Positions 23,147-27,800 of a stretch of 27,800 bases of DNA are shown here, piece after piece. Both the position numbers and the translations under genes were made by a program. Numbering within the stretch: the first letter of the stretch is position 1; every line of letters begins with the position of its first letter. This DNA is from a virus. The notes below the pieces were generated by a model. It did no database searches. It was not told the DNA's origin and worked only from the letters and a program-made list of their open reading frames with translations. Where the stretch lies: IMG/VR virus record IMGVR_UViG_3300025727_000040, positions 1-27,800 of that record. One strand, written 5' to 3'.

Positions 23147-24712
23147 TTACATGATAACAAAGGGCATGGGTTGTATGTTTTGATCACTGCCATCTCGCAT
23201 AGCATTATCTAAGTCAGGAAGATAGTTCTTTATTTCATTAGCCATACGTACAGCTAACAAAGTTGCCATAACAAGATCATCAGTCTCACCTGCTTTTGCA
23301 GCATAACTAGTACCATTAGCAATAAAATTTTTAAGTTCGCTAACTAATAGTTTGCTTTTTACCTTCATTCTATTTGTTTCTACCAGTGTTTTTAACTTAC
23401 TGCAATAAGTTAACTTGCTTCGTTGTGTAGTATTAAATCCTTTTCTAAATCGTCTACTGTTACCATGCACTTTGCTTTCACTTAGAAAAATGCCTGATAT
23501 TCTGTCCTCGCCACGTTCAGCAATGCTTAATAGTGCTGCTTCTCCCAGTGTATTATTCTCTACACTATAGTAAACACTATTTTCTGCTTGTATTTCGTCT
23601 GCTATAAATTTACATATGTTAACAAGAATATCTATTTGTTGTGGAATAGCACTCTTATTATGGCACCATTCTGCTACTTGTTCCATGCTAGGTGCTTCAA
23701 AAACCTGTATAGCCGCTGGATCGCCACCTGTTCCCAAGCTAGGATCAAGTGCTACCATGTAAGTCATACCCTTTTCTGGCATTTTATACCATCGTACTGT
23801 GCCTTGTTTTTGTATTGGATCATACCCATGCATATTAGTTAGTACTAAACTGTCTACTAGTGTTTCATCATTAATAATAAATTCACACTCATGTTCACGT
23901 CTAAATCGCTCTTCGCCAATACGCCCTAGCTCTTCTTGTTTCCATATATCGTCCCTGTCTGGATGATCTTGCCAGTAACTACGATATGATTTAAATCCAT
24001 TTATACCTATATCTGTTTCATTGCCGTGTGAATCAAAACACTTGTTAGCATCACGCCATATTATGGCAAACTGATCTTCATCGCTGTTTGGCGTACTAGT
24101 AATAATAGCACTACCACCAGTTGCTAGCGTAGGAGAAATACTGGTCCAAAACTCTCTAGCAATGCTAGGGCGCACAAACGCAAACTCGTCACAGTATAGT
24201 AATGAGATGGACATGCCTCGTCCAGTATTATCAGTAGTTGCTTGTGCTACAATACGACTACCATTATCAAATTCAATGCTTCCTTTGTTGTAACTAGTAG
24301 CACCTGCTCTGATGTAATTAGGGCATAGTTCGTAGGCATAGCGTATACGTTGCATAATTTCCTGAGCACCAGCATACTTGTGTGCCGCAATTAGGATAAT
24401 ACTATCAGGCACAAACATTGCTCGCCATAACAGGTATCCTGCTGCTGTTGTAGTCTTGCCGGTTTGCCTGGGTAACATATTAACGTTGAATCTAAAGTTA
24501 TGATATGTTTCTAGTAATTTTACCTGATAGTCAAAAGGCTTGTAAACCAGTTGTCCTTGGACAGGATGCTGAATATGGAAGTAGTTATTAAGAAAGTACA
24601 TAGGCCCATGTGTACTGTCAGCACATTTAGCAAAGTCTTCAATTTGCTCGCGAGTATATGTTTCTTGCTTATTTGCTTTCTTAATTAATACGCCGTCTAA
24701 TGATTTTGACAT
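23147..24712 (-). CDS. 17: Terminase large subunit (gp17-like)
   Basis: 521 aa. ATPase: Walker A PRQTGKTT (81-88), Walker B LLYCDE (171-176, D175/E176), coupling motif TSTPN (205-209). Nuclease: ALDPSLG with D323, SVENNTLG with E385, and TDDLVMA with D478/D479. This is the complete RNase H-fold set needed to cut concatemers. It pumps DNA into the prohead at the portal. It is shorter than T4 gp17 (610 aa), as in many marine relatives. AGGATAA precedes the ATG at 24712, eight bases away from the ATG and overlapping the stop of the 144-aa gene region; the two genes are two bases apart. Confidence 0.95.
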   Translation of the reverse strand: MSKSLDGVLIKKANKQETYTREQIEDFAKCADSTHGPMYFLNNYFHIQHPVQGQLVYKPFDYQVKLLETYHNFRFNVNMLPRQTGKTTTAAGYLLWRAMFVPDSIILIAAHKYAGAQEIMQRIRYAYELCPNYIRAGATSYNKGSIEFDNGSRIVAQATTDNTGRGMSISLLYCDEFAFVRPSIAREFWTSISPTLATGGSAIITSTPNSDEDQFAIIWRDANKCFDSHGNETDIGINGFKSYRSYWQDHPDRDDIWKQEELGRIGEERFRREHECEFIINDETLVDSLVLTNMHGYDPIQKQGTVRWYKMPEKGMTYMVALDPSLGTGGDPAAIQVFEAPSMEQVAEWCHNKSAIPQQIDILVNICKFIADEIQAENSVYYSVENNTLGEAALLSIAERGEDRISGIFLSESKVHGNSRRFRKGFNTTQRSKLTYCSKLKTLVETNRMKVKSKLLVSELKNFIANGTSYAAKAGETDDLVMATLLAVRMANEIKNYLPDLDNAMRDGSDQNIQPMPFVIM

Positions 24713-24714
24713 AA

Positions 24715-25149
24715 TTATCCTATTAGTGGTGTTTGACGTGGGTTTGTAGCTTTATTAATAAACTTACCGATAACTTCAAAATGTGTGCATAATGCAGAAA
24801 AAAGTTCATGATTTAATATTCTGCTTGCTTGATCGTAACTAGTTTTGCCAATATTTTTATAGTAACTCTTATTTAACCCGTACTTTTTTCCATACTTAGG
24901 AAAAACTCCAGTAACAAATAAACACGTATCGCCTAAATCTTTTGCTGAAAAACTTGATCTATGGTCAAGTTTATATAATGATTCAGTAAACGTTTGCTCA
25001 GGTAAAAAGTTTGGTCTATCAATGTAATATACTAACAGCTCTATCACATACATTTCAATTTGAACTGGTAGTACATATCCAGTTTCTACTGAAGTTTCTT
25101 TTATTACTTGTCGCAATGGTTCGTGGTATACTTCTCTGTTATACTTCAT
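24715..25149 (-). CDS. 144-aa protein of a bacterial-like unknown family, before gp17
   Basis: The frame opens at 25251, but its first 34 codons run through an intrinsic terminator, so I take the ATG at 25149 (MKYNREVYHEPL). Central motifs: KDLGDTCLFVTGVFPKYGKKYGLNKSYYKNIGKTSYDQAS. I recall this arrangement (LGD-LF-GFFP ... YY--G--AY) from uncharacterised bacterial proteins, so it may have been taken from a cell. No catalytic motif is seen. No ribosome binding site is seen; a late-like box ends five bases before the ATG. Its position is next to the terminase, where a packaging factor would fit, but gp16 is found elsewhere (26927). Confidence 0.55.
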   Translation of the reverse strand: MKYNREVYHEPLRQVIKETSVETGYVLPVQIEMYVIELLVYYIDRPNFLPEQTFTESLYKLDHRSSFSAKDLGDTCLFVTGVFPKYGKKYGLNKSYYKNIGKTSYDQASRILNHELFSALCTHFEVIGKFINKATNPRQTPLIG

Positions 25150-25154
25150 AATAA

Positions 25155-25162
25155 TATTTACA
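25155..25162 (-). promoter_or_regulatory. Possible late-type box TGTAAATA before the 144-aa gene
   Basis: The minus strand reads TGTAAATA, one mismatch from TATAAATA, directly after the terminator and five bases before the ATG. A gene behind a terminator needs its own promoter, which is the main argument. AT-rich sequence makes chance matches common. Confidence 0.25.
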
Positions 25163-25164
25163 CT

Positions 25165-25199
25165 AAAAAGAAAAGGAGGAGTTTTTATTCTCCCCCTTC
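25165..25199 (-). terminator. Intrinsic terminator after the small membrane gene
   Basis: Minus strand: GAAGGGGGAG, an eight-base A-rich loop, CTCCTCCTTT, then TCTTTTT. The 10-bp stem has two G-U pairs. It begins 18 bases past the stop codon at 25217. It sits inside the false 5' extension of the 144-aa frame. Confidence 0.75.
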
Positions 25200-25216
25200 T
25201 CCAAGTTTTTATGTGC

Positions 25217-25387
25217 TTAATCTTCTTTTGAGATAATTGTCCATGCGCCATATACTAACCCAGCATAGGCAACCCATTTAATTATTGGGCTAGCGATAAG
25301 TGCTAAAATAGATATAGCTATTAAAACTCCTCCGTCCCAAGATGTTCTTTCACTAATACGGTCTTTGACCCAAGTTATAATTCCCAT
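25217..25387 (-). CDS. 56-aa membrane protein
   Basis: A short gene read directly from the sequence: ATG at 25387 with AAGGAG seven bases before it, TAA at 25217. The product starts MGIITWVKDRISERTSWDGG, followed by a hydrophobic stretch VLIAISILALIASPII (21-36), then KWVAYAGLVYGAWTII (37-52) and a KED tail. This makes one long or two short membrane segments, with a charged N-terminal helix on the outside or inside. Such tiny membrane proteins occur in marine T4-like phages without known function; a holin-like or scaffold-anchor role is possible, but nothing here proves it. It is followed by its own terminator, and 132 bases separate it from the acidic protein gene upstream. A box TATAAATC (25473-25466) could be its late promoter. 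Confidence 0.75.
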   Translation of the reverse strand: MGIITWVKDRISERTSWDGGVLIAISILALIASPIIKWVAYAGLVYGAWTIISKED

Positions 25388-25519
25388 GGTCTTACTCCTT
25401 CCGATTGTAGCGTGATGTATTTACTCTATAAATCACTGCTAGTACTTAATGGAACAATTCAAGCAGATTTATACGTGCTTTACTATCTTGTGTAAGGATC
25501 AGTAAAATTTAGATGTTGC

Positions 25520-26401
25520 TTATTCTGACTTTAAGTCTTCTACAAAAGCGTCATACTTTTTGTAAAAAGACTCAAATGTAGTTTCAAGATCTACGTCTGA
25601 TTCTTCAATCTCACGTGGTTCCTGTGACATAGCGTTATCGCCACCAGCGGCTGCTGCATAGGCCTTCTTAGGACCGTTCATTCCACCACTGAGACCAATT
25701 AACTGCTCTTCAGCATCCATATAGTCTTCTGTAGGTTCGTTGGCATACTCTTCTACTTTTTCTTCGTAGTTTGAATATCCAGCTAGCTTCATTAAGTCTG
25801 CTAATGCTGTAACAGGAACTTCAACTGTTTCTTCAACAGCTTCTTCTTCTAGTTCGTCGTTTAAAACTTTTTCTATTTCTTCTTCACTAATAGCAGTTTC
25901 TGCTTCAGCAGAATCTTCATTAGCTGTTGTGTCGTAATCTGTTTCTTCAATTTCTTCTTCTTCAAGCTCAATGTCTTCGGCAATAATAGTTTGCGGCTTG
26001 GCCATTCCAATAACGCCGGATTTACCAGCGAGCTTGAGGATATCAGCTAACTCATCGTGATCTTCTTCTACTGCTTCGTGAACTTCTTCTATATCTGCAT
26101 CTTCTAAAATATCATTTTCATCAGATTCAGTTGTTGTATCTTCATACTTAGCTTTGACTTTTGCACGATAATCTTCTTTATCGCCATATGTCATCCGACT
26201 CCAGTCTTTTCCATCTTTTTTAGCCATCTCTTGTGCTTCTTGTTCGCGATACCAAGCCTTGCCTTGTGACTTACCTTCCATTGTTTCATCTTCAGAAACT
26301 TTATGGATTCCAGCTGCGTCAATACCACGCTGAATATCTTCATTGTCGTAGCCACCTTCTGCAATCTCTTTGAGCTTGCTCATTACGTCTATCATATGCA
26401 T
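25520..26401 (-). CDS. Acidic protein of unknown function, candidate scaffold or core protein
   Basis: 293 aa from the ATG at 26401, one base beyond the previous TAA and preceded by AAAGGA; an ATG at 26425 would overlap the gene before. The protein is dominated by Glu and Asp with few hydrophobics, and looks largely disordered. Two copies of a short motif are visible: ELADILKLAGKSG (near 118) and ALADLMKLAGYSN (near 202); a third, related one ends the 905-aa protein. Acidic, low-complexity proteins beside head genes can be prohead core or internal head proteins, but T4 gp22 lies elsewhere in T4 and no motif ties this to it. Cotranscribed with the 167-aa gene. Confidence 0.6.
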   Translation of the reverse strand: MHMIDVMSKLKEIAEGGYDNEDIQRGIDAAGIHKVSEDETMEGKSQGKAWYREQEAQEMAKKDGKDWSRMTYGDKEDYRAKVKAKYEDTTTESDENDILEDADIEEVHEAVEEDHDELADILKLAGKSGVIGMAKPQTIIAEDIELEEEEIEETDYDTTANEDSAEAETAISEEEIEKVLNDELEEEAVEETVEVPVTALADLMKLAGYSNYEEKVEEYANEPTEDYMDAEEQLIGLSGGMNGPKKAYAAAAGGDNAMSQEPREIEESDVDLETTFESFYKKYDAFVEDLKSE

Positions 26402-26402
26402 T

Positions 26403-26906
26403 TTATTTTTCCTTTGCAAACTCATACTTGCGAGTTTCTAGTTCTTTTAACATGTTCTCGTTGTATTTGTCGCCAAAAGATTCTTCTGACTTAGCATCAG
26501 ATGCATCCTTGTAATCGGCATCTTCAAGTTTAGAAGTATATTCGTCACCCTCTTCTTTGAGTGCTTCCTCACGAGCTATTTCTTCTGGATGATCTTTGTT
26601 AATAACTACTAAGTGACTCTCTGGAATACCAACTACTTCACTAATATAAGTGTAAAGTTGATGCGCTGTAACAGGGTAACTTACTTCAGCATCCATAATA
26701 TGGACTTCTGAATTTTGTAATGTTTGAAAATCCATTGGATGTTCTTGTACTGGAGTACGTTTAGGTTTGGATAAGCTCTTAAGCTCATATTTTTCTAGAG
26801 CTAGTTCTAGTTTATCCATGGTCTCGTCATCACACTTTTCAGCTAGCTTTAATCTAAAACTATAAGTGCGCTCACTCTCTGTAAGGTATGTTTTCAAACT
26901 TTTCAT
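26403..26906 (-). CDS. 167-aa protein, unknown function
   Basis: The first half looks folded: MKSLKTYLTESERTYSFRLK, then LELALEKYELKSLS, PKRTPVQEHPMDF, EVHIMDAEVSYPVTAHQLYTYISEVVGIPESHLVVI. The pattern of alternating strands and helices (a beta strand with IMD, then a helix and VGIPESHLV) suggests a ferredoxin-like fold. The second half is charged and likely disordered (DEYTSKLEDADYKDASDAKSEES). I have a weak memory of similar N-termini (MKSLK.YL.ES...Y.FR.K) in marine phage virion-region genes but cannot name a function. AGGA precedes the ATG at 26906; the gp16-like gene ends 20 bases earlier. Confidence 0.6.
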   Translation of the reverse strand: MKSLKTYLTESERTYSFRLKLAEKCDDETMDKLELALEKYELKSLSKPKRTPVQEHPMDFQTLQNSEVHIMDAEVSYPVTAHQLYTYISEVVGIPESHLVVINKDHPEEIAREEALKEEGDEYTSKLEDADYKDASDAKSEESFGDKYNENMLKELETRKYEFAKEK

Positions 26907-26923
26907 ATTATCATCCTATATTA

Positions 26924-26931
26924 TATTTATG
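26924..26931 (-). promoter_or_regulatory. Late-promoter-like box CATAAATA
   Basis: The minus strand reads CATAAATA, the same octamer as at 23138-23145, here overlapping the stop codon of the gp16-like gene. Transcription from about 26917 would leave a leader of some 11 bases that still holds AGGA, before the ATG at 26906. One mismatch from the consensus. Confidence 0.35.
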
Positions 26932-27415
26932 ATTTTTTGCCTAAAATTTCTTGCAATAATGTGTTACGATCCAGCACGACACCATCTCCGTCTGCTGTTT
27001 CTCCATAGCTCTCGTTGCCTTTCTTAAGGTCCAAGTTAGCTTTCTTTAGTTGTAGGTCTACCATTTTAAGTTTTTTGTTAATTTTATTGCTTTTTGCTGT
27101 AAGAGCTGTGTCTAGCATCCTGCTAGCATTGTTGAATATTTCACCAGCAAACCTTGCTTCTACATTCATACCCAGATCCATTAGATCTTGAAAAGTACTT
27201 TTTGCTGTATCAGCGATATCGTCTAGCTCTTTGTCACTAGTTTCCAAGTCTCTAATAGTTGGCAGAGCTGCATCAATCTTGTCTACAGCGTCCAATGTAT
27301 TCCTTATAACAGGCAAATCGTCCGCTGTTACATGAGTTTCAATGCCATTAGCACTGTAATCAACATCGTCTTTAACGTCAGGTAAGTCAAATAGGGATTC
27401 AAGTTTTTTTGTCAT
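26927..27415 (-). CDS. 16: Terminase small subunit (gp16-like)
   Basis: 162 aa (T4 gp16 is 164). Two long helices fill the middle: LPVIRNTLDAVDKIDAALPT and AKSTFQDLMDLGMNVEARF..., then EIFNNASRMLDTALTAKSNKINKKLKMVDLQLKK, where the family has the pattern (E/V)(F/I)..L....T..N..(I/L)..LHK. The terminal segments (acidic N-terminus, DGVVLDRNTLLQEILG C-terminus) look flexible, as in gp16. It would form a ring that recognises DNA and controls gp17. It follows the gp4-like gene by eight bases, and no clear ribosome binding site precedes the ATG at 27415. The gp17 gene is four genes away, which separates the two terminase subunits more than in T4. Confidence 0.65.
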   Translation of the reverse strand: MTKKLESLFDLPDVKDDVDYSANGIETHVTADDLPVIRNTLDAVDKIDAALPTIRDLETSDKELDDIADTAKSTFQDLMDLGMNVEARFAGEIFNNASRMLDTALTAKSNKINKKLKMVDLQLKKANLDLKKGNESYGETADGDGVVLDRNTLLQEILGKKS

Positions 27416-27423
27416 ATTAATAC

Positions 27424-27800
27424 TTAGCGTTTATTTCCACCATGAAAAATATCATGTTCTGTAACTATCCTAAAATGCAATCCTTTAAGCCTACACCATT
27501 TTGCCGCGGCTTCCCACTTGGCATGGTTTAGGGCTATTTGCAATTTTTCTCTGTCTCTAGTCTTTGGGGTCATTGTTGTCTGACTACTAGGTTTAATTTC
27601 TATAAGCTCACCTCTACGTTTTCCGCCCTTGTCTTGGTAAATTAAAACAAAATCAGGCACGTATACACTTTGTTTGCCTGTTAGAGGATTTCTATAAGGT
27701 ATCTTTATGCTTTCACTTGCCCACTGTATTATACTGGGGTGATTGTCTGCAAACCGCATAAATGCATGTTCCCAGCTACTTCTGTAGCGTGGTTTGCGAT
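27424..27800 (-). CDS. 4: gp4-like head-completion nuclease, 5' end beyond the window
   Basis: The frame has an ATG at 27759, but it stays open to the window edge and there reads PRYRSSWEHAFMRF, the conserved start of gp4-type head-completion proteins, so the true start is outside. The visible part has the order E (RSSWE), D (VPDFVLIY) and E-x-K (GELIEIKP), which is the TnsA/restriction-endonuclease-like active site of this family, and the later HAKWEAAAKWCRLKGLHFRIVTE. In T4, gp4 (with gp50) completes the DNA-filled head so that tails can join; the nuclease fold may trim DNA ends. The gene ends eight bases before the gp16-like gene. Confidence 0.75.
   Translation of the reverse strand, partial: RKPRYRSSWEHAFMRFADNHPSIIQWASESIKIPYRNPLTGKQSVYVPDFVLIYQDKGGKRRGELIEIKPSSQTTMTPKTRDREKLQIALNHAKWEAAAKWCRLKGLHFRIVTEHDIFHGGNKR

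Noticed and set aside
25151-25251. N-terminal extension of the 144-aa protein up to 25251
   Set aside because: It translates a GC-rich terminator stem and its T tract and overlaps the end of the membrane gene; the later ATG fits better.
1-27800. CRISPR arrays, tRNAs, insertion sequences, integrase or attachment sites
   Set aside because: No repeats with regular spacing, cloverleaf sequences, transposase motifs or integrase motifs were seen by eye on either strand.

Overview
The window is a compact, AT-rich stretch of a tailed-phage genome of the T4 type, most likely from a marine T4-like myovirus (cyanophage/pelagiphage relatives). Diagnostic genes are a gp4-like head-completion nuclease (cut by the right edge), a gp16-like small terminase, gp17 large terminase, gp32 single-strand DNA binding protein, UvsX recombinase and a possible UvsY mediator. 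All genes except one fragment at the left edge lie on the minus strand, so transcription runs from high to low coordinates. The host cannot be read from the sequence; no photosynthesis genes or tRNAs were seen.

Right part (about 20.4-27.8 kb): packaging and virion genes. In transcription order these are gp4-like, gp16-like, a 167-aa unknown, an acidic about 293-aa protein, a 56-aa membrane protein that is too short for a standard ORF cutoff (25217-25387), a terminator, a 144-aa protein, gp17, and a 905-aa probable structural protein with a Cys/His cluster, closed by a clear intrinsic terminator.

Middle part (16.3-20.3 kb): replication and recombination. gp32 is preceded by a sigma70-like promoter and followed by a GAAA-tetraloop hairpin. 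Then come an SGNH hydrolase, UvsX, a 70-aa acidic protein, and a new transcription unit that starts at a perfect TTGACA-N17-TATAAT promoter placed so close to the ATG that the mRNA should be leaderless. That unit begins with the UvsY-like gene and a small coiled-coil protein and runs on, with 4-base and 1-base overlaps, into the accessory region.

Left part (0-16.3 kb): a large accessory island of modifying enzymes, almost all translationally coupled. It holds four divergent members of one capsule-synthesis/Kdo-transferase-like family, three other putative glycosyltransferases, two radical SAM proteins (one with an N-terminal B12-binding-like domain), a kinase-like protein, a kinase-methyltransferase fusion, two further methyltransferases, two 2-oxoglutarate/Fe(II) oxygenases and a second SGNH hydrolase is embedded here. 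In the middle sits an Ala/Ser/His-rich fibre-like protein ending in an S74 intramolecular chaperone. My reading is that the island builds and trims a modified glycan (or another decorated polymer) on the virion fibre or on the host surface. That reading is inference from gene content; no substrate is shown by the sequence.
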